A program made the position numbers and the translations under genes. Shown one piece after another: positions 1 through 7,770 of a stretch of DNA of 64,000 bases (position 1 is its first letter; each line of letters opens with the position of its first letter). The stretch is from Planctomycetota bacterium (GTDB lineage: Bacteria > Planctomycetota > Planctomycetia > Planctomycetales > Planctomycetaceae). The stretch lies in the NCBI GenBank assembly GCA_018242525.1, contig JAFEBS010000008.1, positions 1-64,000 of the forward strand, given 5' to 3'. The notes beneath the pieces were generated by a model. The model made no database searches. It had not been told where the DNA came from and was given only the letters and a program-made list of their open reading frames with translations.

Positions 1-112
1 CACGGTCTGACCGTCTTCGGGAAGGCCGTGCAAGTGCTCAATCGGCACGGCCGTGTCGAGGACTCCATAACCGTGACACCCGATTCCCAATTTGAAATAG
101 GCGATGGCCCTG
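1..112. repeat. Dispersed hairpin repeat, copy A (cut by window edge)
   Basis: This segment repeats, with few differences, the element at 61161-61265. Shared blocks are the CACGGTCTGACCG start, the GTGCTCAATCGGCACGGCC centre and the CACCCGATTCCCAATTTGAAA tail written here in parts. GGCCGTGC and GCACGGCC form an inner stem. The left outer arm would lie before position 1. It precedes the first gene by about 85 bp. It is probably a non-coding mobile or structured repeat; its function is unknown. Confidence 0.7.
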
Positions 113-197
113 AGGACACGTCCTGACGCGTGGCGAAAGCACGCGCGGCGTGGTACAAACAGGGTGTCGTCCGCACCAAGGTTTCCGGAGCTTCACC

Positions 198-569
198 ATG
201 GGCCTGTTCAGTTCAAAAGACTGGAACGTCATCGCGATTATTTTTGAACGTCGCGAGATGTACCGGGTTAACGGTCAGCGCTGCAAAGGAGGAGAAGCCA
301 CCAAGGTCCGTGACAACGTCAAGACGTTTGAACGGACCATCTTCTGGGCCGTCTTTGATCAGAAGCGGTCGTTCCTGGAAGGGGAGTCCGGTCGCGGTGA
401 AAAGATGGTGACGAACGACATCGTCCAGCGGCTCAAGAAGGAACTTCACACCAACCCGACCGTCCAGCAGATCCTGGGAATCCTGGAGCGGGGTGAACTG
501 GACAAGGCCGCCAAACCGCTGCTGTGGGGTGGCTATCCCAAATCAGAACAACAGCCGATGGACGAGTAG
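198..569 (+). CDS. Small conserved-looking cytosolic protein of unknown function
   Basis: This 123-residue protein starts MGLFSSKDWN. The ATG at 198 was chosen because GGAG lies 8 bp upstream; an in-frame GTG at 150 has no such site. There is no signal peptide or membrane segment. The chain is rich in charged residues and has an aromatic stretch (TIFWAVFDQK) near residue 50 and an amphipathic helical C-terminal half. I do not recognise the family and assign no function. It lies 79 bp upstream of the coproheme decarboxylase gene on the same strand, so co-transcription is possible. Its codon use looks like that of its neighbours. Confidence 0.7.
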   Translation: MGLFSSKDWNVIAIIFERREMYRVNGQRCKGGEATKVRDNVKTFERTIFWAVFDQKRSFLEGESGRGEKMVTNDIVQRLKKELHTNPTVQQILGILERGELDKAAKPLLWGGYPKSEQQPMDE

Positions 570-648
570 ACAGCCCGGATTTTCGGAACCCGACATCCAA
601 CGTTGGGCGACATCACCAGTCAGACACGCTTTCGATGGGACTCCCGTA

Positions 649-1491
649 GTGAACCGACCGACTCATGCACCACAAGCCCTGCCTGAACCAACCACCAAGC
701 TGGCAGAAGGCTGGCATTGCCTGCACTTGTATTACCAGATTGATCAGGTTGCCTTGCGACAATTGACCCCGGAGCAACTCGCCGAAGGACGCGAAGTCGT
801 CGCCCACCTGCTGGATCCGACCCGTCCCGGTGCTCCGGTTCGATTGCAGACGTCAGTGGTTTCAGGCCACAAGGCCGAACTGGGCCTGATGATCATGGAT
901 CAGGATCCGCTGCTGATTGACGGGGTTCGTCAGGCCCTGCGGTCCAGTCCACTGGGGACCGCGTTGCGTCCGGTCTATTCGTTCGTGTCCATCACCGAAA
1001 TCTCTGAATACGTGCCGACGATTGAGCAGTATGCGGAACGCCTGCAGCACGAGGGCGTTTCGCCCGACGATCCTGCGTATGCTGCCAAGGTCAATGCCTA
1101 CTCCCAACGATTGCCCATGATGAATCGGCAGCGGTTGTGCCCGGACTTTCCCGCGTGGCCCGTCACCTGCTTTTATCCGATGAACAAGGCCCGTCACCCG
1201 CTCGCGAACTGGTTTACCGAGCCGTTCAGCGTTCGTTCCGCACTGATGGCTGAGCATGCCACCAGCGGGATCAAGTTCGCGGGCCGGGTTTCACAACTGA
1301 TCACCGCTTCCACCGGCCTGGATGATTGGGAATGGGGAGTCACCCTGTGGGGGCGCAATCCAGAATCGATCAAGGACATCGTCTATACCATGCGATTTGA
1401 CAGGGCTTCAGCCCGCTACGCGGAATTCGGCCCGTTTTATGTCAGCTATCTAATGTCACCGGTCGATGCCCTGGAACATCTGCAGGTTTGA
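649..1491 (+). CDS. hemQ: Coproheme decarboxylase (HemQ/ChdC)
   Basis: The 280-residue product matches the chlorite-dismutase-like HemQ family. That family converts coproheme to heme b by two H2O2-dependent decarboxylations, the last step of the coproporphyrin pathway of Gram-positives and several other phyla. Visible signatures are FYPMNKAR..NWF, whose tyrosine (Y176) aligns with the radical-forming Tyr, and EHATSGIKFAGRV, whose H203 aligns with the proximal heme ligand. WGVTLW and the RFDRASARYAEFGPFYV block follow. The GTG start at 649 was chosen because it follows a GGGA site and leaves a normal-length N-terminus. The reading frame is open further upstream, but that part overlaps the previous gene. 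No other heme-biosynthesis gene is adjacent. Confidence 0.93.
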   Translation: MNRPTHAPQALPEPTTKLAEGWHCLHLYYQIDQVALRQLTPEQLAEGREVVAHLLDPTRPGAPVRLQTSVVSGHKAELGLMIMDQDPLLIDGVRQALRSSPLGTALRPVYSFVSITEISEYVPTIEQYAERLQHEGVSPDDPAYAAKVNAYSQRLPMMNRQRLCPDFPAWPVTCFYPMNKARHPLANWFTEPFSVRSALMAEHATSGIKFAGRVSQLITASTGLDDWEWGVTLWGRNPESIKDIVYTMRFDRASARYAEFGPFYVSYLMSPVDALEHLQV

Positions 1492-2702
1492 TGGGGAACA
1501 TCGGGCAGGACGACATCCGTCGTTTTCGGATGAACCAGGCAGGGGTGCTCGCGATGTGACTCGATGCAACCCCCGCCGGTTGTTCCCAGCGGCGACTGCA
1601 GTCGCAGGGTTTCGATCAGTATCGGTTCGATGGCACCCGGCGTCTGGCAGGCCGATTCCGTCAAAGCCTCAACTTTTGCTTCATCGATTTGCAGGTCGCC
1701 GTGGCTGTCGTAATACGTGCTGTTGCGCCAGTGGTAAATGCAGGCGAGCTTGGATTCGAGAGTGAAGACTCGACCGGGCCGCCAGAAATCGGCGAACTGG
1801 CCATTTCCGAGGTAAATGGTCCAACTTCCTTCATAGCCGGTGACATCGGCCGAGACCGGATCAATGTTGCGAAACCAGGTTCGATCACCGGGCACAAAAA
1901 AACGCACCGGAAATGCCTGGCTGGTGGAACCGATGGTGCGGACAAATGTCCGTTCAAATTCCCCGCCCTTCAACGCCCGGGTTTCCGCCTGCCGATGCAA
2001 CTGCTCGAACAATTGGGGATTGCTCACCCGGGCTTCTTGGGCCAGTCCCAACAGCACCAGGTATTCCGTGGCACGCCGGCACGAAAACGTGTACAGCGTG
2101 TTTGAATCACCAGGATTGGTCGCCCGTTCCAACGCAGCAATCAACGGCTTCGCCGGTTGTAACAGGAAACCGCGATCTTCGTCATAATACCAGTAGTCCG
2201 CGGGGCGTTCCGCTTCCGTGGTGGCAAACGCCAGCGTCGTTCGCCGCGCCGCCTGCACAATCGCACTGCGAATGCGAATGGCTGAAGTTAGCTCATGATG
2301 ACTGGGAAAGTCGAACTGCACTGGCGACATCAGCATTGCCAGCAGAATCTCCAATTCCAGATCCAGATTGCTGCTGGCAGAATCCAGCTCCAGTACGCGG
2401 CAGAGAGTGCTGGTGTCTCCGTCAGGAGCCAATCGGGTAGCCGTCTCTTCGGAAAGCCACAACCGCAGATGTGGTCCAGTGGACTCTTCCACAACCCTGC
2501 TCTGAAGCGCTGTCAGCTGACGGGTCGCCAGTCGTTCCAATACCCAATCGCGGGTGGAGTCAGATTGTAAACAATTATTCAGTAGTACTTTAAGTCCGAG
2601 AACTCGTGTTGAGTGCGGACAGGCTGCCACAACCATTCGCGCCTTCCTGACTGACGAACTGTCGATCGCTCTTGTGAATCTGACGTGCGTCGTCGCCGCC
2701 AC
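1446..2702 (-). CDS. Tgl-like protein-glutamine gamma-glutamyltransferase homologue
   Basis: This protein has up to 418 residues. Residues about 120-308 resemble the Bacillus spore-coat transglutaminase Tgl as I remember it. SPVQFDF (126-132) matches the TPVQFDY block. TFSCRRA (205-211) matches FECATA around the catalytic Cys, making C208 the candidate nucleophile. FVPGDRTWFRN (269-279) and GYEGSWTIYLGNG (289-301) match the later strands. E291 may match the catalytic Glu. The Tgl catalytic His position is not a His here (QFADFW), although H324 lies nearby. There is no signal peptide. The start is uncertain: GTG at 2702 or ATG at 2636. The C-terminus runs 46 bp into the convergent hemQ 3' end. 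It may be an active enzyme or only a fold relative. Confidence 0.6.
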   Translation of the reverse strand: MAATTHVRFTRAIDSSSVRKARMVVAACPHSTRVLGLKVLLNNCLQSDSTRDWVLERLATRQLTALQSRVVEESTGPHLRLWLSEETATRLAPDGDTSTLCRVLELDSASSNLDLELEILLAMLMSPVQFDFPSHHELTSAIRIRSAIVQAARRTTLAFATTEAERPADYWYYDEDRGFLLQPAKPLIAALERATNPGDSNTLYTFSCRRATEYLVLLGLAQEARVSNPQLFEQLHRQAETRALKGGEFERTFVRTIGSTSQAFPVRFFVPGDRTWFRNIDPVSADVTGYEGSWTIYLGNGQFADFWRPGRVFTLESKLACIYHWRNSTYYDSHGDLQIDEAKVEALTESACQTPGAIEPILIETLRLQSPLGTTGGGCIESHREHPCLVHPKTTDVVLPDVPHQTCRCSRASTGDIR

Positions 2703-2914
2703 AACGCATCATCATTTGTAGTTGCGTTTATTCTATCTGGCTTGGCATCATTGTTACCAGCCCGACTGAAATGTGGTTACAGGATCGTAACGGATCGGAG
2801 ATGAGACTTATCCGTCCGACGAATGGACAAATCTCGTTTCTCGTCGGGGATGATTGTTAAGATCAGTCGGCGCTTGGTGATGCATCGAACCACCGTGAAT
2901 GAGGTCCACGAAGT

Positions 2915-3925
2915 ATGTCGAAGAGCAAGGTATTCAACCGAAACTGTGTGTGGATCACTTCGGTGTACGGACTGGTTGCCACGCTGGCAGGTCTGGCAAT
3001 GGCGGCGGAGCCGATTCTTATAGCTGGGACCAAACCTGAATTGTTACAGGAACACGGTGCCGGTGAGGGGCCGGCTTGGCATCCGGAACTTGGGCTGTTG
3101 ACCAGTGGTGAAGGAAACACCAATCGTCGCGACAAGCAGGGCAAGATCTCGATCTACCGTCAGGGGACTGGATCCAATGGCCTGATGTTTGATCGACAAG
3201 GGCGGCTGGTGATGTGTGAAGCGGTCCGACGCCGGGTGACTCGCGTTGAGCCCGATGGGACCGTCACGGTGCTGGCTGATTCCTATGAGGGGAAAAAGTT
3301 TAATCAGCCCAACGATTTGACGATGGACGCGCGGAACCGCATTTACTTTTCCGACCCGAGGTATGGTGATCGAACAGACATGGAAATCGTTGATCCTCAA
3401 GGCCGGAAGGTCGAGGGGGTCTACCGGATCGATCCAAGTGGAAACGTGACACGAATCATCACTCATGAAGTTGACCGGCCAAACGGTCTGGTTGTCACGC
3501 ACGACGACAAGTATCTGTTCGTGGCGGACAATAACAACGATACGGTTGGCGGTGCCCGCAAGTTGTGGCGATTCGAGTTGAATCCGGAAGGGACGGTCGA
3601 CTTTGGCAGCCAGAAACTGATCCACGACTGGAAGTCGACTCGCGGCCCTGACGGCATGAAACTGGACGCCGCGGGCCGCCTGTATGTGGCGGGTGGCTTG
3701 AACAAGCCGAACCTGCCGTACGAAACCGCCGAAACTCCGACAGCGGGGATTTACGTATTCTCTCCGGCGGGAGAATTGCTGGAATTCGTCGCGATTCCGA
3801 GGGATGAAACCACGAATTGCAGTTTCGGCGATGACGACCTGAAGACTCTGTTCGTCACGTCGGGTGGATCGCTGTGGAGTCTGCGTACGACGATGCCGGG
3901 CAAACCCGTCTGGCCGGCCAAATAA
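2915..3925 (+). CDS. Secreted SMP-30/gluconolactonase-family protein
   Basis: This 336-residue protein has a Sec signal peptide (hydrophobic 12-30, cleavage after AMA). A six-bladed propeller of the SMP-30/gluconolactonase/LRE type follows. These enzymes are Ca/Zn-dependent lactone hydrolases of sugar catabolism. Expected metal ligands are visible: Glu in GEGPAWHPE (E51), Asn in NQPNDL (N133), Asn in DRPNGL (N190), and Asp in RGPDGM. Blade motifs such as GRLYVAGG and NRIYFSDPRYG recur. The upstream 210 bp hold no other gene. The substrate cannot be read from sequence; many planctomycete copies act beside polysaccharide-degradation genes, but none adjoins here. Confidence 0.9.
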   Translation: MSKSKVFNRNCVWITSVYGLVATLAGLAMAAEPILIAGTKPELLQEHGAGEGPAWHPELGLLTSGEGNTNRRDKQGKISIYRQGTGSNGLMFDRQGRLVMCEAVRRRVTRVEPDGTVTVLADSYEGKKFNQPNDLTMDARNRIYFSDPRYGDRTDMEIVDPQGRKVEGVYRIDPSGNVTRIITHEVDRPNGLVVTHDDKYLFVADNNNDTVGGARKLWRFELNPEGTVDFGSQKLIHDWKSTRGPDGMKLDAAGRLYVAGGLNKPNLPYETAETPTAGIYVFSPAGELLEFVAIPRDETTNCSFGDDDLKTLFVTSGGSLWSLRTTMPGKPVWPAK

Positions 3926-3939
3926 GGTTCACGACCGGT

Positions 3940-4356
3940 TCAAGGCCCTTCGATTGCTTCCACCGGCGGATCATTCCCCAATCCGAACAGGACTTTGACC
4001 GTGTAACTTCGAACCATTCCCTTCCAGACATACGTATTTGTCGTCACGGCAGCGACGGTGTTCGCTTCTGCCTTGCCGGATGTCATGGATGGTTTCCCCT
4101 GGACTGTGATCCTGTCGAATTCCGATTTCACCAAATCCGCGTTTTCGGACTTGGACCTGAGTGCCTCCCGCCATGCTGCGGCGGTCCCGGATGCCGCCTG
4201 TTTGATCCCGAATTCCTGCAGAGCCAGCACCAGCGGGATCACGAGCACCACGGCCACCGCACCTCGAATCGACCAGTCGCGTACCTGTGTGTTCGACGCC
4301 GATTTCTTGCTGCTTTTCTGACCGGACTTTTTGAAACCGTTTTCAGAGCGACTCAT
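3940..4356 (-). CDS. Single-pass membrane protein of unknown function
   Basis: This 138-residue protein has a basic, Lys/Ser-rich N-terminus (residues 1-28), one transmembrane helix (about 30-48, AVAVVLVIPLVLALQ) and a 90-residue extracytoplasmic tail. The tail is TVQGKPSMTSGKAEANTV followed by short beta-like strands and a Val-rich end. It starts 18 bp after the antiporter stop on the same strand, so it is probably the second gene of that transcript. I do not recognise the family. It could be an accessory subunit of the transporter, but only the arrangement suggests this. Confidence 0.7.
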   Translation of the reverse strand: MSRSENGFKKSGQKSSKKSASNTQVRDWSIRGAVAVVLVIPLVLALQEFGIKQAASGTAAAWREALRSKSENADLVKSEFDRITVQGKPSMTSGKAEANTVAAVTTNTYVWKGMVRSYTVKVLFGLGNDPPVEAIEGP

Positions 4357-4374
4357 ACGGCGGCATCTTTACAG

Positions 4375-5847
4375 TTAGCGGAAAAAAATCACTGTCACGA
4401 CCAGCAGGATCGGGACCAGGATCGCACCCGAATAGACCATGTATCCGAAAAAGCCGGGCATGCGAACGTTATTCTCTTCTGCAATCGCCTTTACCATGAA
4501 GTTGGGACCATTTCCGATGTACGTGTTGGCCCCCATGAAGACCGAACCGCACGAAATCGCCGCCAGGATATGCGCCGCCCCCGACGCCGCAGGGAGTTTC
4601 AGGAACTCCGCCAGGTAATGTCCTTCATCACTCACCCCGTGGATGCCGCAGGCAGTGACCGCAAACGTCAGGTAAGTAGGAGCGTTATCCAGGAAGCTGG
4701 ACAGAATCCCCGAGGCCCAGAAGAACTGGGCGGGAGTCTCAATCCCCAAGTTTTTCCCCTGGACATTCAGGATCGCCAGCGCCGGAATCATCGTGGCGAA
4801 AATCCCTGCAAACAGGACCGCGACCTCGATGATCGGGCCAAACCCGAATCGATTCTTCTCGCGAATCTCGCGCGTGGTCATCCAGTAACAGATCATCGAG
4901 ATCGCCAGCATCAACCCTTCGGGGACTCCAAACGACCATTTGTACTGGCCGGAACAATAGATCACGGCCACAATCCCGCCGAGTCCCAGGAAATTGTGCA
5001 GGCCGCTGAGCCCGAATTTTTCCGGAGAAACCGGAGTTTCCAGGGCTTCTTCCTCTTCGGGTGTATGGGCTTCGCGATGGATGGCCATTGTATCCCAGAC
5101 ATAGAACACCGCCAGCAGCAGTCCGTTGACCGTGAGCCAGTGTGGCCACAGCCGAAGAGTCCATTCAAACGGCACGCCCTTCAAAAAGCCCAGGAACAGC
5201 GGTGGATCACCCAGCGGCGTCAGCAGGCCACCGCAGTTCGATACGATGAAAATGAAAAACACGACGACATGCGCCACGCGTTTCCTCTTTTCATTGGCGC
5301 GCAGCAGCGGCCGGATCAGCAACATTGATGCTCCGGTGGTGCCGACGAAACTGGCAACAGCACCCCCCAGCCCCAGGAAGATCGAATTCACCAGCGGCGA
5401 GCCCTTGAGTGATCCGTGCACATAAACACCACCGCTGATCACAAACAATGATCCCAGCAGCAGCAGGAATGAAATGTACTCCTTCCCGGCATGCTCCAGC
5501 GCGTGCAGACCCACGTTGCCGAACGTCATCAGGTAGAAGACAACCGGAACCCCCAGGGCTGCGGCAATGTATCCCTTGTTCTGGTTGTGTTCCCACCAGT
5601 GCGGGTTCGCCAGGGGGAACAGCGCGATGCACAACAGGAGCACTGCAAACGGAGCCAATGAAGTGGGATGGACCAACTCTCCCAGCTTGGGCCCGTGTCC
5701 TGCAGCATGTGGGTCATGCTCGACGTGAACGTCGGCAGCAGCCGCCTTCGTTTGGGGATCGTGATCTTCGGCCGCCGCTGGAAATCCATACGTCGCCAGA
5801 CACGCCGACAGCACCACTGCTGCCAGCAACATGGAGAATCTGTTCAC
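4375..5847 (-). CDS. NhaD/CitMHS-type sodium:proton antiporter or anion transporter
   Basis: This 490-residue polytopic protein of the ion-transporter superfamily has an N-terminal signal-like segment and a His/Asp-rich loop (about residues 27-55). About a dozen membrane helices follow. Signature stretches are NCGGLLTPLGDPPLFLG, SSFLDNAPTYLTF and FMGANTYIGNGPNFMVKA, typical of the CitMHS_2/NhaD group. Members exchange Na+ for H+ or carry carboxylates; the ion cannot be decided here. The GTG start at 5847 was chosen because AAGGAA lies 8 bp upstream and gives a clean signal sequence MNRFSMLLAAVV. An ATG 45 bp further out (5892) has no such site. The 3940-4356 gene follows at 18 bp. Confidence 0.88.
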   Translation of the reverse strand: MNRFSMLLAAVVLSACLATYGFPAAAEDHDPQTKAAAADVHVEHDPHAAGHGPKLGELVHPTSLAPFAVLLLCIALFPLANPHWWEHNQNKGYIAAALGVPVVFYLMTFGNVGLHALEHAGKEYISFLLLLGSLFVISGGVYVHGSLKGSPLVNSIFLGLGGAVASFVGTTGASMLLIRPLLRANEKRKRVAHVVVFFIFIVSNCGGLLTPLGDPPLFLGFLKGVPFEWTLRLWPHWLTVNGLLLAVFYVWDTMAIHREAHTPEEEEALETPVSPEKFGLSGLHNFLGLGGIVAVIYCSGQYKWSFGVPEGLMLAISMICYWMTTREIREKNRFGFGPIIEVAVLFAGIFATMIPALAILNVQGKNLGIETPAQFFWASGILSSFLDNAPTYLTFAVTACGIHGVSDEGHYLAEFLKLPAASGAAHILAAISCGSVFMGANTYIGNGPNFMVKAIAEENNVRMPGFFGYMVYSGAILVPILLVVTVIFFR

Positions 5848-5855
5848 TAAACTGG

Positions 5856-5861
5856 TTCCTT
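5856..5861 (-). promoter_or_regulatory. Ribosome binding site fixing the antiporter start
   Basis: The minus strand reads AAGGAA, 8 bp before the GTG at 5847. It supports that start over the longer ATG at 5892. Confidence 0.65.
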
Positions 5862-6039
5862 GAAAATCGACGTCAATCGCGAGCATCGTCATTCAAGCCG
5901 ATGTTGCCGCCGATGTCGAGTCCGGGGGACAGGACAATCGCCGACACTCGGAACAGGTTCAGCGACTCCGATCTTCAAGAACCAATCCGAAGCCGAGTAA
6001 GACCTTCCAAACAGGCTGCTGATCCGAACGCACCGAGAT

Positions 6040-6729
6040 TCAGCGAGCAGGCAGCGAGCCATTGGCAAGCAGGCTCTCCCACGCCTTCGGCGGCGCTGAC
6101 GAAACGGTGAGTTGTTCGCGGGAAACCGGATGCTGAAATGTCAGCGACGCGGCGTGCAGGGCAATGAAGCCATCCACGTGGATCCGGGAGCCATATTTCC
6201 GATCACCGACGATTGGCCAGCCACGGGAAGAAAGCTGAACGCGGATCTGGTGGCTCCGTCCTGTTTCCGGACGGATCTCCAACAGAGTGAATCGTCCCCG
6301 GTTTCGCAGTCGACGATAGGCCAGAACGCAGTCCTGTCCGTCGTCATCTTCGTCGACGACCGAAACCACGTTTCGGTCGCGATTTTTGGCCAGTCGGTCA
6401 ATCAGGACTCCTTCCGCAGGACTGACATGCCCCTCGACCAGCGCCGTGTACGTCTTTCCCACGCTGCGAACGCGAAACTGTTCGGAAAGCCGACTGGCGG
6501 CTTTGCTCGTCCTTGCCAGCAGCACAACCCCGGATACGGGTCGATCCAGGCGGTGGACCACGCCGACGAATACGTTGCCGGGTTTATTGTACTTCTGTCG
6601 CAGATAATCACGCGCGACATCCACCAGAGATGGCTCGCCGGTGTGATCTCCCATCGTCAGCAACCCGGCAGGCTTGTCGACGGCCAGACAATGGTTGTCT
6701 TCAAACAGTACGTGCAGCGAAGCAGCCAT
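6040..6729 (-). CDS. RluA-family RNA pseudouridine synthase
   Basis: The 229-residue protein is a compact RluA-type pseudouridine synthase without an S4 domain. These enzymes isomerise uridine to pseudouridine in rRNA or tRNA. The catalytic motif HRLDRPVSG is at 59-67, with D62 the nucleophile. Motif I (AVDKPAGLLT, 16-25) and the late ETGRSHQIRVQL and GDRKYGS blocks are intact. The length is typical of RluA/RluC-like stand-alone catalytic domains. The target uridine is not predictable. It starts 24 bp downstream of the EF-hand/LCCL gene on the same strand and may share its transcript. Confidence 0.92.
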   Translation of the reverse strand: MAASLHVLFEDNHCLAVDKPAGLLTMGDHTGEPSLVDVARDYLRQKYNKPGNVFVGVVHRLDRPVSGVVLLARTSKAASRLSEQFRVRSVGKTYTALVEGHVSPAEGVLIDRLAKNRDRNVVSVVDEDDDGQDCVLAYRRLRNRGRFTLLEIRPETGRSHQIRVQLSSRGWPIVGDRKYGSRIHVDGFIALHAASLTFQHPVSREQLTVSSAPPKAWESLLANGSLPAR

Positions 6730-6753
6730 TCGTCTCGGATTCTTCAGGACCGT

Positions 6754-7545
6754 TTATCGAACGGTATACGCGGCCGGGTACTGTCCCCAGGCCGAGCTTG
6801 TCACTCCGTTGGCTGAGGACGCAGTAAATTCGGCGGGAGGTGCAACGATGGTCACCTGGACAACACCCGTCTGACCCTCTTTCAGAACCCCCGCATGGAC
6901 AGCAACGGCGGCCAGGGAACTGTCGGTTGTGTAGGTCCCGGTGCCATAAACCGATCCGGTGGTTTGACCGGTGACGTTGAAACTGAACGATTCGCCGATC
7001 TTTAGACCATAGGCCACCAGGTTCCCGGGGTTCGGCAGGGGTTCCTGTGTCTTCAAGCCGATGACGGTGGCGCGCTTGCCCAACAGTTCCGCCGGTGTCA
7101 GAAAGCCATCACCATTCTTGTCGAGTTTGATGAATTCCGCGTATTTCGAGCGTTCCCACTCGTACATGCCGATCTGGCCGTCCCGATTCTTGTCTTTGGC
7201 CTCAAATTCCACGGGAAGGGTCGGCACCACCCTCGCCCGATTACCGCGACGACCAGGCACTTGACCGGGTATCACGGGCACGACAGGAACGGGGACAGTT
7301 CCGGGAGCAACGCCCGGGACCTCGGGGACAAGGCCCGGGACTGGAATCGAACCTTCAGTACTCAGAACCGCAGGTGTCGATCCTGGAATAATCAGGGTCT
7401 GGCCTTGAATCGTCGGTTGGACGTAACCCTGATCCGTGCTGAGCGGAAATTCCTGACCTGGCTGAACAGAAAGAACCTGTTCCTGGGCGATGCAGGTACT
7501 GGCCAGCAATCCGAACACCAGCCATTTCAAATCGAATCTGGTCAT
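6754..7545 (-). CDS. Secreted EF-hand and LCCL-domain protein
   Basis: This 263-residue exported protein has a signal peptide at 1-20 (cleavage after CIA) and a Pro/Val/Gly-rich linker at about 50-100. Two EF-hand loops follow: DKNRDGQIGMYE (118-129) and DKNGDGFLTPAE (142-153), both with Asp at positions 1, 3 and 5. The C-terminal part (about 180-260) carries the LCCL pattern: SVYGTGTYTTDSSLAAVAVHAG is the characteristic core, followed by GVVQVTI and NGVTSSAWGQYP. LCCL modules are known mostly from eukaryotic extracellular proteins and are thought to bind ligands; planctomycetes also use them. The role is probably calcium-dependent surface binding, which is an inference. Confidence 0.88.
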   Translation of the reverse strand: MTRFDLKWLVFGLLASTCIAQEQVLSVQPGQEFPLSTDQGYVQPTIQGQTLIIPGSTPAVLSTEGSIPVPGLVPEVPGVAPGTVPVPVVPVIPGQVPGRRGNRARVVPTLPVEFEAKDKNRDGQIGMYEWERSKYAEFIKLDKNGDGFLTPAELLGKRATVIGLKTQEPLPNPGNLVAYGLKIGESFSFNVTGQTTGSVYGTGTYTTDSSLAAVAVHAGVLKEGQTGVVQVTIVAPPAEFTASSANGVTSSAWGQYPAAYTVR

Positions 7546-7707
7546 GAGATTGGACTCCAGTTTCCCTGAACCACGACGACGAAACCGAAACGACGAGGTT
7601 GGAGAATCGCGATCGTCAAATACCGTCCCGGAATTCTATCGATCCTTCCGCCCGAACGGTAGGACTTTTTGGGTTGTGCGTGCTACCGTCGTCTTCCCTG
7701 ACAGCCC

Positions 7708-7726
7708 CCCGTTGACCACGGGCTAC
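7708..7726 (-). repeat. REP-like hairpin with GTAG head
   Basis: Read on the minus strand it is GTAG, then CCCGT, a 5-nt loop GGTCA, then ACGGG. It lies between the divergent EF-hand/LCCL gene and the histidine kinase gene. It belongs with the other GTAG-headed hairpins listed in this window. The stem is the shortest of the set, so this is one of the weaker members. A related but imperfect copy with the shared block CCACGGGCTACTAT lies at about 36864-36877. Confidence 0.5.
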
Positions 7727-7770
7727 TATGGCAATCGGTGTTTCACTCCTTGCGTCTTGAATTTGACCCA

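Noticed and set aside
3874-5328. 484-codon plus-strand open frame
   Set aside because: Antisense to the antiporter gene; its peptide is Arg/Gln/His-rich without family resemblance.
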